The notes under the pieces are model-generated. The model ran no database searches, was not told where the DNA came from, and saw nothing but the letters and a program-made list of their open reading frames with translations. The translations under genes were made by a program, and so were the position numbers. Positions 7,788 to 17,774 of a stretch of DNA of 64,000 nt are shown here, one piece after another (position 1 is the stretch's first letter; each line of letters starts with the position of its first letter). Source of the stretch: Fulvivirga lutea (GTDB lineage: Bacteria > Bacteroidota > Bacteroidia > Cytophagales > Cyclobacteriaceae); assembly GCF_017068455.1 (NCBI RefSeq), contig NZ_CP070608.1, positions 482,501 to 546,500 of the forward strand, given 5' to 3'.

Positions 7788-7958
7788 TATTCTTAATAAT
7801 TACGCGCTTTTGCGTAAGGGAATGCAAATGTAATATAGTTTTGTTTTTATGCAAACACTTTTTAATTGAAAACATAAAAATTTCTTTGTCATCGTATCGT
7901 TAGACCATAACAATTATATTAGTCTAAAATTTAAACGACCTAATTCTTTTATCCCAGA

Positions 7959-10442
7959 TTGTCTATTCTCAAAATTTTAAGAAAAGCCCTCATTGTTTCT
8001 ACGCTGCTATTCGTAGCTATAATTTCTATAGGTTCGATTTATATTTATTACAATCAAGATAAGATCATTCAAAAATTTATCGCACAGATTAATCAGCACC
8101 TTAACACAAAGGTTGAAGTTGGCAAAATTTCAGTTTCACTAATAGAAACTTTTCCCAGACTCACGGTTCAATTTGATAATGTTAAAATGCATGGTAGTCT
8201 GATGAGTGACAAAAAGTTACTAGATGCCGAGAAATTAAGCTTTACTCTTGATCCGATCCAAATAATAAACAATCACTATGTAGTTGAAGGTATTTGGATT
8301 AAAAATACAAGCTGCAATATCGAGATAAACTCAAAAGGAGAAGTTAATTATTCCGTACTTAAAAAGTCTGAAAACACTAATAGCTCTTTTAAAATCGAGT
8401 TGTCTTATGTGCATTTAAGTAACGTGAATTTTTCTTACCTCAATGAGCAATCACAGAATGAAGTTTTGCTTAAAACAGATGAGATGAAAGCAACTATAAT
8501 TGCTGAAAATAACCTCTATGATATTTCTGCCGAAGGCAACTTAAATATTGATCATATAACCATTAATAGAACGGATTATCTAAATGGAAAATTGGTTAAC
8601 GTCAATTCCAAATTACTTTATGATGATTCTCAAAAATCATTGGAAATAAGCCCGAGTAATTTAACCATTCAGAATTCAGAATTTGAAACATATGGTAACT
8701 ATCAGTTTAAAGATAATCGTAACCTAAAGCTTTTTCTGGAAGCCAAAAACACCGATATAAAATCTATTGCCAACTTATTGCCAGAAAAAGCATCGAAACA
8801 ATTGGCTCAATATCATTCCAATGGTAATGCATACTTCGATCTTTCATTAATAGGTGACTTAAATAGTAAAAGTGGCCCTGAATTAACCATTCATTTTGGA
8901 CTTACCGATGCTCAGATTGATTATGAAGCAAAAAATGTATCTATTACAAATACCAATCTAGAAGGTTTTTATAGCCAACCTAAACTTTATGATAACAAAA
9001 CGGCATTACTAGAGCTGAAAAATGTAGACGGGAATCTTGATGGAAGGCAGTTTAAAAGTAACGTCATTATTAAAGATTTAAATGATATACATCTGAACCT
9101 GGATTTTGATGGATCGCTGGCAACACCGGAATTATTCGATTTTCTAAAAATAAAAGGAGTTTCTTCAAGCAGTGGATTATTGGATGTAGATATTCATTTC
9201 GATGGAAAATTAAGTGACTTAAAATCAAAGGAATTAACCAAAAGAGTAAAGACAAATGGTCAAATTGAACTAAATGATATTACTCTTGACTCCGGTTTAT
9301 TCAAATATCCAGTCAATAAATTAACCGGCTTGCTATTAATTAACCAAAATGACATTGCCATCAACAATTTGAGCGGTTTATATGGGGGCTCAGATTTTAA
9401 GCTTAATGGTTATTTTAGAAATATTATGGCATATCTATTACTGCCAAATGAGCCAATTGGTATAGAGGCAACTTTTCTCTCACATCAATTAGATTTAAAT
9501 GAACTTCTCGCCAATAAAGATAATTCTGCCAGTAACTATACCTTTAAATTATCACCAAAACTTAGACTCAACCTTAATTGTAAGGTAGATGAGTTAAACT
9601 TTAGAAGGTTAGAAGCAAAAGATATCAATGGGTCAGTTTTGATTAAAGATCAAATGCTAAGCACAGATAATATTTCGCTAAAAGCGTTAGGTGGCAATAT
9701 AACATTGGCGGGCTTAATAAATACTCAGAGCCAGAATCAAATAACGATTGATAGCGAAATAGGCCTAAAAAATGTAGCTATCGACAGTGCATTTTATGTG
9801 TTTGAAAATTTTAATCAGAATTTTCTAGAAGAAAGACATTTAAAGGGCTTAGTAGATGCCCAAATTTCTGCATCGCTGGCACTTGACACTCTACTCAGTC
9901 TGGACTCCAAAAGTCTTGTTAGTAAAATAACTACCACAATTAAAGGCGGTGAGTTAAATAATTTTGATCCATTACAGAAGTTAGAAAAGTATGTAGATGC
10001 TGAGAAATTGAATCATTTAACATTTTCAGACATTTCCACGGAAGTACTGATAAAGGATGAAACGGTTTATTTGCCGGAAATTGAAGTGAATTCTAATATT
10101 AGTTCTTTTAAAATATCGGGTACCCATACATTTGACCAACATATTAATTACAAGGTTGTAACTCCACTAAGAAGAAAAGAGAAACATGATAAAGATGAGG
10201 CCTTTGGTGCTATTGAAGAAACAAATACAGGCAGAACATTATTGCATCTCAAAATTACTGGAACCACAAGCAATTATGAAGTAGGTTACGACAAAGAGGC
10301 TGTAAAGAATAAAATCGTTTCGGACCTAAAAAAAGAATTTGAGGAGCTAAAAGAGGCCTTTAAAAACAAAGGATTAAAAGAAAAGAAAAAAGTAGAATTA
10401 GAAGAAGATGATTATTTCGATTGGGAGGAAAATAACAATTAG
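7959..10442 (+). CDS. AsmA-like family protein
   Basis: An 827-residue envelope protein of the AsmA/TamB-like superfamily, whose members form long beta-grooves bridging the periplasm and are linked to lipid transport and outer-membrane homeostasis. One N-terminal membrane helix (about residues 10-30, ALIVSTLLFVAIISIGSIYIYYN) anchors it, followed by the typical start of AsmA (INQHLNTKVEVGKISVSLIETFPRLTVQFDNVKM) and a long beta-rich region, ending in a charged KKKVELEEDDYFDWEENNN tail. The start is TTG at 7959; an in-frame stop lies 16 bp upstream and no ATG occurs before the membrane helix. It ends directly beside the convergent decarboxylase gene. Confidence 0.85.
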   Translation: MSILKILRKALIVSTLLFVAIISIGSIYIYYNQDKIIQKFIAQINQHLNTKVEVGKISVSLIETFPRLTVQFDNVKMHGSLMSDKKLLDAEKLSFTLDPIQIINNHYVVEGIWIKNTSCNIEINSKGEVNYSVLKKSENTNSSFKIELSYVHLSNVNFSYLNEQSQNEVLLKTDEMKATIIAENNLYDISAEGNLNIDHITINRTDYLNGKLVNVNSKLLYDDSQKSLEISPSNLTIQNSEFETYGNYQFKDNRNLKLFLEAKNTDIKSIANLLPEKASKQLAQYHSNGNAYFDLSLIGDLNSKSGPELTIHFGLTDAQIDYEAKNVSITNTNLEGFYSQPKLYDNKTALLELKNVDGNLDGRQFKSNVIIKDLNDIHLNLDFDGSLATPELFDFLKIKGVSSSSGLLDVDIHFDGKLSDLKSKELTKRVKTNGQIELNDITLDSGLFKYPVNKLTGLLLINQNDIAINNLSGLYGGSDFKLNGYFRNIMAYLLLPNEPIGIEATFLSHQLDLNELLANKDNSASNYTFKLSPKLRLNLNCKVDELNFRRLEAKDINGSVLIKDQMLSTDNISLKALGGNITLAGLINTQSQNQITIDSEIGLKNVAIDSAFYVFENFNQNFLEERHLKGLVDAQISASLALDTLLSLDSKSLVSKITTTIKGGELNNFDPLQKLEKYVDAEKLNHLTFSDISTEVLIKDETVYLPEIEVNSNISSFKISGTHTFDQHINYKVVTPLRRKEKHDKDEAFGAIEETNTGRTLLHLKITGTTSNYEVGYDKEAVKNKIVSDLKKEFEELKEAFKNKGLKEKKKVELEEDDYFDWEENNN

Positions 10443-11432
10443 CTATTTCCTAATATACCCTTCAAAATCATTGTGTTCTTTCGAGTAAAGCTCTTCTTCC
10501 GATAGTGATTTAAAATAGTCGTAAGTAATTTTCAAACCCTCCGCTCTACTAACTTTAGGTTCCCAACCTAATATTTCCCTGGCTTTATCAATGTTTGGTT
10601 GGCGCTGCATTGGATCATCCTTTGGAAGATCTTTATAAACCACTTTTTGCTTTGTGCCTGTTAATTTAATTATCTCGTCAGCAAACTGAGAGATGGTTAT
10701 TTCATCAGGGTTACCAATGTTTACCGGATAGACATAATCACTGAAAAGCAGTCTGTAGATGCCCTCAATTAAATCATCAACATAACAAAAAGAACGTGTT
10801 TGTGATCCATCTCCAAATACGGTTAAGTCTTCACCACGAAGTGCCTGGCCGATAAATGCAGGAAGTACCCTACCGTCATTGAGTCTCATTCTTGGACCGT
10901 AAGTATTGAAAATCCTTACAATACGTGTTTCTAAATCATGATAGGTATGATAAGCCATCGTCATTGCTTCTTGAAAGCGCTTTGCTTCGTCATACACACC
11001 TCGTGGGCCTATTGGATTCACGTTACCATAATACTCCTCCGTTTGCGGATGCACCATAGGATCTCCATAAACTTCTGAAGTTGAAGCAATTAGCATTCTT
11101 GCGCCTTTTGCCTTTGCCAGACCCAACAAATTATGAGTGCCTAATGAGCCAACTTTTAAAGTTTGGATTGGTATTTTGAGGTAATCAATAGGACTGGCAG
11201 GAGAAGCAAAATGAAGTATATAATCTACCTCACCAGGAACGTGAACGTATTTCGAAACATCGTGATGATAAAATTCAAAATTTTTGTTACCAAACAGGTG
11301 CTCAATATTTTTGATATTGCCCGTGATAAGATTATCCATGGCAACAACATTAAAACCTTCAGCAATAAATCTATCGCAAAGGTGCGAACCAAGAAATCCT
11401 GCAGCTCCTGTTATAAGTACTCTCTCAGCCAT
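10443..11432 (-). CDS. UDP-glucuronate decarboxylase (UDP-xylose synthase), SDR family
   Basis: An extended SDR enzyme of about 329 residues that makes UDP-xylose from UDP-glucuronate using bound NAD. The start [18 protein letters not shown] at 11432 puts the GxxGxxG NAD motif at the N-terminus as in the family; a further-upstream Met at 11465 would only add 11 unconserved residues within ugd. Catalytic YDEAKR (YxxxK) is near residue 147, and the decarboxylase-like region [19 protein letters not shown] follows. It overlaps the end of ugd by 8 bp, and that gene supplies its substrate. A UDP-glucuronate epimerase role is a less likely alternative. Confidence 0.88.
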   Translation of the reverse strand: MAERVLITGAAGFLGSHLCDRFIAEGFNVVAMDNLITGNIKNIEHLFGNKNFEFYHHDVSKYVHVPGEVDYILHFASPASPIDYLKIPIQTLKVGSLGTHNLLGLAKAKGARMLIASTSEVYGDPMVHPQTEEYYGNVNPIGPRGVYDEAKRFQEAMTMAYHTYHDLETRIVRIFNTYGPRMRLNDGRVLPAFIGQALRGEDLTVFGDGSQTRSFCYVDDLIEGIYRLLFSDYVYPVNIGNPDEITISQFADEIIKLTGTKQKVVYKDLPKDDPMQRQPNIDKAREILGWEPKVSRAEGLKITYDYFKSLSEEELYSKEHNDFEGYIRK

Positions 11433-12738
11433 TAATTGTTGTTCTCCCGATGCTATAATAAGCAAATCCTAATTCACCCATGTCATCTGGATTATAAAGA
11501 TTTCTGCCGTCAAAGATAACTTTATTTTTAAGTGCGGAATGAACCCTATCGAAATCAGGGGTTCTGAAAACAGGCCATTCGGTTGCAATAAGTAATGCAT
11601 CCGCATTTTCCAAAGCGCTATATTGATCATCACAATAGACTATTTTATCTCCGATCTGCCCTTTCACATTTTCCATTGCCTCAGGGTCATAAGCTTGAAC
11701 TTTAGCCCCTGCTTTTACTAGTTCATCAATATTATACAATGCTGGAGCCTCTCTAATATCATCCGTGTAAGGTTTAAATGATAGCCCCCATAGTGCAATG
11801 GTTTTTCCTTTAAGGTCACCCGCGAAATAGTTCTTAATCTGAGGAATAAGTTTTGTTTTCTGCTTGTCGTTAACATTCATAACTGCGTTAAGAATGTCAA
11901 AATCATAATTAACTTCTTGTGCAGATTTTGCGAGGGCCTGAACATCTTTAGGGAAACAACTACCACCATATCCAATACCAGCAAATAGGAACCTTTTACC
12001 AATTCTAGTATCAGTTCCCACACCTTTTCTTACTGCATCAACATCTGCTCCAAGAAGCTCACACATGTTGGCAATTTCATTCATGAAAGTAATTTTCGTA
12101 GCAAGAAAAGAGTTTGCTGCATATTTTGTTAGTTCGGCAGATTTCTCATCCATATAAATTACCGGATTGCCTTGTCTAACCAATGGCGCGTATAGCATAT
12201 CCATAATTTTCTTCGCTTTTTCCGATCTTGTGCCCACTACCACTCTATCAGGTTTCATGAAATCCTCAACAGCTACTCCCTCTCTTAGGAACTCAGGATT
12301 AGAAACTACATCGAAATCAACTTTAGCATTTTGCTTTATCTTCGCTGTTACTTTTTCAGCGGTACCAACAGGAACTGTACTCTTGTCTACAATAACAGCG
12401 TAATCCTTTAATAACGGACCTAGGTCATCCGCCACTTTTAAAATATATTTTAAATCAGCCGATCCATCTTCACCAGGAGGTGTAGGGAGAGCAAGAAAAA
12501 TAACTTTTGCTCCTTCAATGCCTTCCTTTAAATCTGTAGTAAAATGTAGGCGATTCTGTTTAATATTTCTCTCAAATAAAGCTTCAAGACCTGGCTCATA
12601 TATTGTTATTTTACCATTATTTAAGCTTTCTACTTTCTTTTCATCTATATCAATACAAGTAACAGTATTGCCCGTTTCAGCGAAGCAAGTTCCCGTTACT
12701 AATCCTACATATCCTGTTCCTACTACAGCTACTTTCAT
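11425..12738 (-). CDS. ugd: UDP-glucose 6-dehydrogenase
   Basis: A 437-residue NAD-dependent enzyme that oxidises UDP-glucose to UDP-glucuronate in two steps. N-terminal [16 protein letters not shown] is the Rossmann NAD motif; [10 protein letters not shown] and SNPEFLREG are family signatures, and [10 protein letters not shown] near residue 270 carries the catalytic cysteine. [18 protein letters not shown] marks the C-terminal UDP-binding domain. It lies first in a two-gene unit with the decarboxylase, forming a route from UDP-glucose to UDP-xylose for surface polysaccharide. Confidence 0.96.
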   Translation of the reverse strand: MKVAVVGTGYVGLVTGTCFAETGNTVTCIDIDEKKVESLNNGKITIYEPGLEALFERNIKQNRLHFTTDLKEGIEGAKVIFLALPTPPGEDGSADLKYILKVADDLGPLLKDYAVIVDKSTVPVGTAEKVTAKIKQNAKVDFDVVSNPEFLREGVAVEDFMKPDRVVVGTRSEKAKKIMDMLYAPLVRQGNPVIYMDEKSAELTKYAANSFLATKITFMNEIANMCELLGADVDAVRKGVGTDTRIGKRFLFAGIGYGGSCFPKDVQALAKSAQEVNYDFDILNAVMNVNDKQKTKLIPQIKNYFAGDLKGKTIALWGLSFKPYTDDIREAPALYNIDELVKAGAKVQAYDPEAMENVKGQIGDKIVYCDDQYSALENADALLIATEWPVFRTPDFDRVHSALKNKVIFDGRNLYNPDDMGELGFAYYSIGRTTING

Positions 12739-12844
12739 AAATTTTCAATTTTATAAACGGCTGCAAAAATAGGTTTTTAAATGTATAAATGCCCTTAAGT
12801 GGAGCAACTTTTCTGTCTTCATTTCGTTACCAAACTAACATTCG

Positions 12845-12875
12845 TTTGGGTAAGTGTTGAGATTCTTTAATTTTG
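12845..12875 (+). promoter_or_regulatory. Bacteroidota-type promoter of acyl-CoA dehydrogenase gene
   Basis: TTTG (12845-12848), a spacer of exactly 19 bp, then TAATTTTG (12868-12875). This matches TTTG-N19-TAnnTTTG fully and lies 24 bp upstream of the start codon. Confidence 0.8.
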
Positions 12876-12899
12876 CAGACCTAAATAACATAATTAGCA

Positions 12900-14069
12900 A
12901 TGAATACTGTTTTAGAAGCACCTAACGGAATAGCCTTCCAAGAAAATGAAAATCAAAAAATGATCGCTCAGATGATCAAAGATTTTGGTGAGAAAGAAAT
13001 TAAGCCATATATGATGGAATGGGATGAATCACAGGAGTTTCCTGTGGAACTGTTTCATAAACTTGGTGAGCTTGGATTAATGGGAGTGCTTGTGCCACAA
13101 GAATATGGGGGCTCAGGATTTGGTTACCATGAATATGTAACCGCCATTGTTGAACTTTCTAAAGTAGATAGCTCCATTGGTCTTTCTATGGCGGCTCATA
13201 ACTCTTTATGTACAGGACATATTTTGCAGTTTGGTAATGAAGAACAAAAACAAAAATATTTGCCAAAACTTGCCAGTGGAGAGTGGATTGGTGCCTGGGG
13301 CTTGACCGAGCCAAATACTGGGTCTGATGCTGGTAATATGCGTACAGTTGCTGAGGAAGATGGTGATTACTACGTACTAAACGGAGCAAAGAATTTCATT
13401 ACTCACGGTAAATCAGGAAATGTCGCTGTAGTAATTGCCAGAACAGGTAATGTTGGTGATTCTCATGGGATGACTGCATTTATTGTAGAAAGAGGAACGC
13501 CCGGTTTTTCAGGCGGCAGAAAAGAAAACAAGCTTGGAATGCGAGCTTCAGAAACGGCTGAGATGATATTTGAAAATTGCCGCGTTCATAAAGATCAAAT
13601 TTTAGGAAAGGTTGGTGAAGGCTTTATCCAATCTATGAAAATATTAGATGGTGGTAGGATCTCAATTGCTGCACTCAGTTTGGGTATCGCTCTTGGTTCT
13701 TATGAGGCTGCCTTACAATACTCTAAAGAAAGAGAACAGTTTAATCAGCCGATATCAAAATTTCAGGCAATTGCCTTTAAGTTGGCAGATATGGCCACAA
13801 AGATTGAGGCTGCCAAATTATTAATCATGCAGGCATCTGAATTAAAGAATCATGGAAAGCCTATGACTAAAGAATCTGCGATGGCTAAATATTATGCTTC
13901 CGAAATTGCTGTTGAGGCGGCTAATGAGGCGGTACAAATCTTTGGTGGTTATGGCTTTACGAAAGATTACCCAGTAGAGAAGTTTTATAGGGATGTGAAG
14001 CTTTGTACTATAGGTGAAGGAACATCAGAAATACAGAAACTCGTCATATCGAGAGACCTTTTAAAATAA
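12900..14069 (+). CDS. Acyl-CoA dehydrogenase
   Basis: A 389-residue FAD enzyme that introduces the alpha-beta double bond into acyl-CoA in beta-oxidation or branched amino acid breakdown. Signatures seen: [14 protein letters not shown] near residues 130-145 (FAD/substrate site), [21 protein letters not shown] near 275-295, and [20 protein letters not shown] then [19 protein letters not shown] at the C-terminus. The catalytic glutamate is most likely the one in GEGTSEI, as in short/butyryl-CoA dehydrogenases. It is transcribed alone from a clear promoter, and a terminator follows. Chain-length specificity cannot be told by eye. Confidence 0.93.
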   Translation: MNTVLEAPNGIAFQENENQKMIAQMIKDFGEKEIKPYMMEWDESQEFPVELFHKLGELGLMGVLVPQEYGGSGFGYHEYVTAIVELSKVDSSIGLSMAAHNSLCTGHILQFGNEEQKQKYLPKLASGEWIGAWGLTEPNTGSDAGNMRTVAEEDGDYYVLNGAKNFITHGKSGNVAVVIARTGNVGDSHGMTAFIVERGTPGFSGGRKENKLGMRASETAEMIFENCRVHKDQILGKVGEGFIQSMKILDGGRISIAALSLGIALGSYEAALQYSKEREQFNQPISKFQAIAFKLADMATKIEAAKLLIMQASELKNHGKPMTKESAMAKYYASEIAVEAANEAVQIFGGYGFTKDYPVEKFYRDVKLCTIGEGTSEIQKLVISRDLLK

Positions 14070-14101
14070 CTTACCTTTTATTAAGCAATTAGGTTTTATA
14101 G

Positions 14102-14133
14102 ATAAGTGGGGTGCATGCTCCACTTATTTTTTT
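14102..14133 (+). terminator. Intrinsic terminator of acyl-CoA dehydrogenase gene
   Basis: ATAAGTGG (14102-14109) pairs with CCACTTAT (14120-14127) and is followed by a run of T (14127-14133). Confidence 0.7.
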
Positions 14134-14162
14134 GATTATTTTCTAATTACATACAAAAGCTC

Positions 14163-14193
14163 TAAGTTTGCAGACCAAAATGAAGGGAGGTGG
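14163..14193 (+). promoter_or_regulatory. rpsU -7 element and strong Shine-Dalgarno
   Basis: TAAGTTTG at 14163-14170 fits the TAnnTTTG -7 element; no good -33 element is seen. GGAGGTG at 14186-14192 is complementary to the 16S anti-Shine-Dalgarno and ends 10 bp before the rpsU ATG. Other genes in this window mostly lack such a site. Confidence 0.65.
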
Positions 14194-14202
14194 TAATATA
14201 TT

Positions 14203-14397
14203 ATGATAATTATTAACGTAAAAGAAAACGAATCTATTGACAAAGCTCTTAAGAGATTCAAGAAGAAGTTCGAAAAAACAGGTGTTTTGAAAGAACTTAG
14301 ATCTAGAACTTTCTACGAAAAACCTTCCGTAAAGAGACGATCTGAAATTATTAAAGCAAAATACATTCAGGATAAATACGCTGAAGAAAATTACTAA
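14203..14397 (+). CDS. rpsU: 30S ribosomal protein S21
   Basis: A 64-residue basic protein. It begins [20 protein letters not shown], has the S21 motif [27 protein letters not shown] and ends KYAEENY. It belongs to the 30S platform next to the 3' end of 16S rRNA. In Bacteroidota ribosomes S21, with S6 and S18, is reported to hide the anti-Shine-Dalgarno, and rpsU itself often keeps a strong Shine-Dalgarno, as here. It leads a unit with xer and the hibernation factor, separated from them by a terminator-like hairpin. Confidence 0.97.
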   Translation: MIIINVKENESIDKALKRFKKKFEKTGVLKELRSRTFYEKPSVKRRSEIIKAKYIQDKYAEENY

Positions 14398-14431
14398 TCT
14401 TCGCAGCATTCCTGCATTAATTAATTAAATT

Positions 14432-14467
14432 AGTACTACCACGATTGGAGTTGGTAGTACTTTTTTT
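14432..14467 (+). terminator. Intrinsic terminator after rpsU, abutting xer start
   Basis: AGTACTACCA (14432-14441) pairs with TGGTAGTACT (14452-14461) around a 10-base loop, followed by seven T (14461-14467). The T-run ends directly before the ATG of the recombinase gene, so expression of the next genes from rpsU would need read-through. Confidence 0.8.
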
Positions 14468-15349
14468 ATGCAGGAAACTTTTGTCAAATACCTACAGTAT
14501 GAGAGGCGATACAGCCGCCATACAATCCAATCTTATGAGACTGACCTCTCACAACTTGCTTCGTTTTTATTAAAAGAATTTGAGCTATCTGATCTTTCGG
14601 AGGCTAATCACTCACTGATACGATCCTGGATTGTCAATCTTGTTGAATCAGGCATACAACCCAAGTCCATAAATAGAAAAATCGCATCTATTCGTGCCTA
14701 TTATAAATTCCTTTTGAAGCAAGGTGTAATAACTAAAGACCCTACATCGAAAGTTAAAGTATTAAAGACAAGTAAGAAACTTCCGCAGTTTGTAAACGAA
14801 CAGGATATGAACTTACTGCTAGATAATTGTGAATTTGAAGAAGGGTTCGCTGGATTGAGAGATAGACTGGTTCTGGAATTACTTTACGGGACAGGAATTC
14901 GGTTATCTGAATTAATTGAACTCAAATCTCGTGATATAAATCATGAAAATGGTACTATTAAAGTGCTTGGTAAGAGAAATAAGGAACGCATTATTCCATT
15001 TGCCAAAAATCTAGGTCATCTAATGAGGGATTTTACAGTAGAAAAAAAGAAACTGTTTAATACAGAATTAGAAAGCACTCTGATCGTTACAGATCAAGGA
15101 GTGAAGGTTTACCCAATGTTTATTTATAGATTGGTTAAAAAATATTTAAATTTATTTACAACGATAGATAAGCGTAGCCCGCATGTGTTGCGTCACACAT
15201 TTGCTACGCACCTTCTCAATAAAGGAGCAGAGTTGAACGCTGTTAAAGATTTACTTGGACATACAAGTTTAGCCGCAACACAAGTTTATACTCACAACTC
15301 CCTTGAGAAGCTGAAGAAGGTCTTTGACCAGGCGCACCCTAAAGCTTAA
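14468..15349 (+). CDS. Tyrosine recombinase XerC/XerD
   Basis: A 293-residue site-specific recombinase that resolves chromosome dimers at dif. The N-terminal SAM-like core-binding domain (about 1-90) begins FVKYLQYERRYSRHTIQSYETDL, typical of XerC/D. All catalytic residues are present: Arg145 (GTGIRLSEL), Lys169 (LGKRNKE), His239 and Arg242 (HVLRHTFATH), His265 (LLGHTS) and Tyr274 (QVYTH). Length and neighbourhood (rpsU before, hpf after) are those of the housekeeping Bacteroidota Xer rather than a phage integrase. Whether it is XerC or XerD is not settled by the sequence alone. Confidence 0.92.
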   Translation: MQETFVKYLQYERRYSRHTIQSYETDLSQLASFLLKEFELSDLSEANHSLIRSWIVNLVESGIQPKSINRKIASIRAYYKFLLKQGVITKDPTSKVKVLKTSKKLPQFVNEQDMNLLLDNCEFEEGFAGLRDRLVLELLYGTGIRLSELIELKSRDINHENGTIKVLGKRNKERIIPFAKNLGHLMRDFTVEKKKLFNTELESTLIVTDQGVKVYPMFIYRLVKKYLNLFTTIDKRSPHVLRHTFATHLLNKGAELNAVKDLLGHTSLAATQVYTHNSLEKLKKVFDQAHPKA

Positions 15350-15377
15350 ATTATTATTAACCCTAAAAAGAACGATT

Positions 15378-15674
15378 ATGAAGCTACAGATTCATTCTAT
15401 CCATTTTGATGCAGATCAAAAACTTATTGACTTCATACAAAAAAAGACTGATAAACTAGAAACTTTCTACGACCGTATTGTTGACGGTGAGGTCTTTCTA
15501 AGAATAAATAATACGGGAATTGAGAATAAAACAGTTGAAATAAAATTAAACATACCGGGCAACCAGTTATTTGCTAAAGAAGAAGCTAAATCTTTTGAAG
15601 AGGCTACTGATGAGGCTGTAGAAGCCCTGCGCAGGCAAATACGAAAAATAAAGGTGAAGCAAATGGCTCACTAA
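15378..15674 (+). CDS. hpf: Ribosome hibernation-promoting factor, HPF/YfiA family
   Basis: A 98-residue short-type HPF that binds the 30S decoding site in stationary phase and stops translation. The start MKLQIHSIHFDADQKLIDFI at 15378 aligns with the family; an in-frame Met at 15324 lies inside the xer gene and adds non-homologous residues. The beta-alpha-beta-beta-beta-alpha pattern is visible, with KTDKLETFYDRIVDGEVFLR and the C-terminal helix EATDEAVEALRRQIRKIKVKQ. It follows xer by 28 bp, and a terminator follows. Confidence 0.93.
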   Translation: MKLQIHSIHFDADQKLIDFIQKKTDKLETFYDRIVDGEVFLRINNTGIENKTVEIKLNIPGNQLFAKEEAKSFEEATDEAVEALRRQIRKIKVKQMAH

Positions 15675-15675
15675 A

Positions 15676-15710
15676 CAAAAAGGCTTCCAAATTGGAAGCC
15701 TTTTTTTATA
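15676..15710. terminator. Bidirectional intrinsic terminator between hpf and metK
   Basis: AAAAAGGCTTCC and GGAAGCCTTTTT form a 12-bp stem around AAATT, with A and T runs on both sides. It serves hpf on the plus strand and metK on the minus strand. Confidence 0.85.
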
Positions 15711-15725
15711 CTCTTTAGTATTTAA

Positions 15726-16979
15726 TTAAACCCCAAATGCAGATTTAACCTTATCTACGTAGTCAAGCTTTTCCCATGGGAATAGCTCCACTTCCATTTC
15801 AATCTTTTCGCCACTTGCCGAGATAAATTCTTTCTTTACCACTTCATTTTCTCTGCCCATATGGCCATAAGAAGCTGCTTCAGAATATATAGGGTTTCTT
15901 AGCTTCAGTCTGGTTTCAATGGCGTAGGGTCGCATGTCGAATATTTCACTTATTTTCTTAGCTATCTCACCATCAGTCATTTCTACCTTGGCCGAGCCAT
16001 ATGTATTAACAAATATTCCCATTGGCTCTACAACACCAATCGCGTAAGATACCTGAACTAAAATTTCATCAGCAATACCTGCAGCAACCATATTCTTGGC
16101 AATGTGTCTTGTTGCGTAAGCTGCTGATCTATCTACTTTCGATGGGTCCTTACCAGAAAATGCACCTCCACCGTGAGCTCCTTTTCCTCCATAAGTATCA
16201 ACAATTATTTTTCTGCCTGTTAAGCCTGTATCACCATGAGGCCCGCCAATTACGAACTTGCCTGTTGGGTTGATGTGATATTTAATCTGATCATTAAATA
16301 ACTTTTGAAGCTCAGGCTTCAATTGAGCCTTAACTCTCGGAATTAATACGTCAACAATATCTTTTTTAATAGTCTTTAGCATTTCAGCTTCAGAAGCAAA
16401 ATCATCATGCTGAGTAGAAACAACTATAGCCTCGATCCTTTGAGGTGTATTATCATCTGAATACTCAATCGTCACTTGAGATTTGGCATCTGGGCGTAAG
16501 TAGGTCAATTCTTTCCCTTCTCTTCTCAGCTTGGCCAGCTCAATCAAAATCTTGTGAGACAAGTCGAGCGCTAAAGGCATATAATTCTCTGTCTCGTTGG
16601 TAGCATAACCAAACATCATTCCCTGATCACCAGCACCTTGCTCTTCAGGATTTGACCTGTCAACACCTTGATTAATGTCAGGGGATTGTTCGTGAATGGC
16701 AGAGATAACCCCACATGAATTACCATCGAACATATATTCGCCCTTAGTGTATCCAATTTTATTAATCACCTCCCGAGCGATTTTTTGAACATCTAAATAT
16801 GCATTGGATTTAACCTCACCACTTAACACTGTTAACCCTGTGGTTACCAACGTTTCGCAGGCTACTTTCGAATCTTTATCAAATGCTAAAAAATTATCTA
16901 TTAGGGCATCTGAAATTTGATCTGCAATTTTATCAGGATGGCCTTCTGAAACTGATTCTGAGGTAAATAAATATGGCAT
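15726..16979 (-). CDS. metK: S-adenosylmethionine synthase
   Basis: A 417-residue enzyme that makes S-adenosylmethionine from methionine and ATP. Signatures are [28 protein letters not shown] at the N-terminus (methionine/ATP site, shown here in part: [13 protein letters not shown]), [12 protein letters not shown] near residue 120, and the ATP loop [16 protein letters not shown] near residue 272. Length is slightly above the roughly 385-residue enterobacterial form, as usual in Bacteroidota. A TAAATTTG -7 element lies about 50 bp upstream; no SAM riboswitch is seen in the 86-bp gap. Confidence 0.97.
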   Translation of the reverse strand: MPYLFTSESVSEGHPDKIADQISDALIDNFLAFDKDSKVACETLVTTGLTVLSGEVKSNAYLDVQKIAREVINKIGYTKGEYMFDGNSCGVISAIHEQSPDINQGVDRSNPEEQGAGDQGMMFGYATNETENYMPLALDLSHKILIELAKLRREGKELTYLRPDAKSQVTIEYSDDNTPQRIEAIVVSTQHDDFASEAEMLKTIKKDIVDVLIPRVKAQLKPELQKLFNDQIKYHINPTGKFVIGGPHGDTGLTGRKIIVDTYGGKGAHGGGAFSGKDPSKVDRSAAYATRHIAKNMVAAGIADEILVQVSYAIGVVEPMGIFVNTYGSAKVEMTDGEIAKKISEIFDMRPYAIETRLKLRNPIYSEAASYGHMGRENEVVKKEFISASGEKIEMEVELFPWEKLDYVDKVKSAFGV

Positions 16980-17065
16980 CTATTTTTTATTAATTGTTAT
17001 CATTATTTGAAGTGCGCAAATTTAGACCAATTAGCACTGATAATAAAATCAATTATCGGCTAAAG

Positions 17066-17773
17066 TTATTTGCCCGCGTAAAGAAGAAATACTGTGGGTA
17101 TTTTATGAAGATCAATTTCTCGTTTCTGCCAGTTGGCGGCTGTGTCTGTTACTACAAACTCATCTTTCCCTGAAATATCCTTTGCTACACAAATTTTGGT
17201 TGAGGGATGGCACGTCTTGCTTAGCGCAGTAAGCAATTGGTTGTTTCGATAGGGTGTTTCAATGAAAATTTGTGTTTGATTCTTTTTACTGGATTCTGCC
17301 TCTAACGCTTTTATTTCCTTTTCTAGTTCTTTCTTATCTATCGGCAGGTATCCATGAAAACAGAACTTTTGCCCATTGAATCCAGAGCCCATTAATGCCA
17401 TAAGTATCGAAGAAGGGCCAACTAAAGGCACCACTTGAAAGTGATTTTTTTGTGCCCATTCAACAGCCAAAGCTCCAGGGTCAGCCACCCCTGGGCAACC
17501 AGACTCGCTTATTATACCAACATTCGTTCCTTTCGATAAAGGTGCCAACAGTTTACCCAACTTTTGGTAATCGGTCTTTTTATCAAGTATCTCAAAATTT
17601 AGATCTTCGATAGTAAGCCCTAACTTGAGAGAGCTTATATATCTTCTTGCAGTCCGAACATTTTCAACTAGATAATACTCTGTGTTTTTAATTATCTCTT
17701 TTACCTGTTCCGGTATGGTATCTTGTTCAGATTCCGCAATAACCGTAGGTATCAAAAACAACTTGCCTTTCAT
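17066..17773 (-). CDS. SAM-dependent methyltransferase, RsmI/tetrapyrrole methylase family
   Basis: A 235-residue protein of the tetrapyrrole methylase fold. It starts KGKLFLIPTVIAES, and shows the RsmI-type GIISESGCPGVADPGA near residues 88-103, VVPLVGPSSILMALMGSGFNG, and QIFIETPYRNNQLL. RsmI 2'-O-methylates C1402 of 16S rRNA, but this protein is about 50 residues shorter and has GCP in place of the usual GTP. Bacteroidota often carry this short paralogue in addition to RsmI, so the exact substrate is uncertain. It is separated from the upstream hydrolase gene by a single base and is probably cotranscribed. Confidence 0.8.
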   Translation of the reverse strand: MKGKLFLIPTVIAESEQDTIPEQVKEIIKNTEYYLVENVRTARRYISSLKLGLTIEDLNFEILDKKTDYQKLGKLLAPLSKGTNVGIISESGCPGVADPGALAVEWAQKNHFQVVPLVGPSSILMALMGSGFNGQKFCFHGYLPIDKKELEKEIKALEAESSKKNQTQIFIETPYRNNQLLTALSKTCHPSTKICVAKDISGKDEFVVTDTAANWQKREIDLHKIPTVFLLYAGK

Positions 17774-17774
17774 A

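Noticed and set aside
7579-7875. A 98-codon minus-strand frame across the tRNA cluster
   Set aside because: It is a translation of tRNA-Val(TAC) and terminators (the SSVGSEHLVYTEGVGGSNPSAPT wording is the well-known false product of tRNA genes).
14143-14409. Minus-strand frame opposite rpsU
   Set aside because: It fully overlaps rpsU, which is certain, and its product is a Phe/Arg-rich shadow.
14468-15349. Tyrosine recombinase as sign of an integrated element
   Set aside because: Length, catalytic residues and the rpsU-xer-hpf order are those of the housekeeping Xer; no att repeats or phage genes are near.
16980-17065. Possible SAM riboswitch before metK
   Set aside because: The 86-bp gap shows no SAM-I, SAM-II or SAM/SAH-type core by eye, only an AT-rich leader with a TAAATTTG element.
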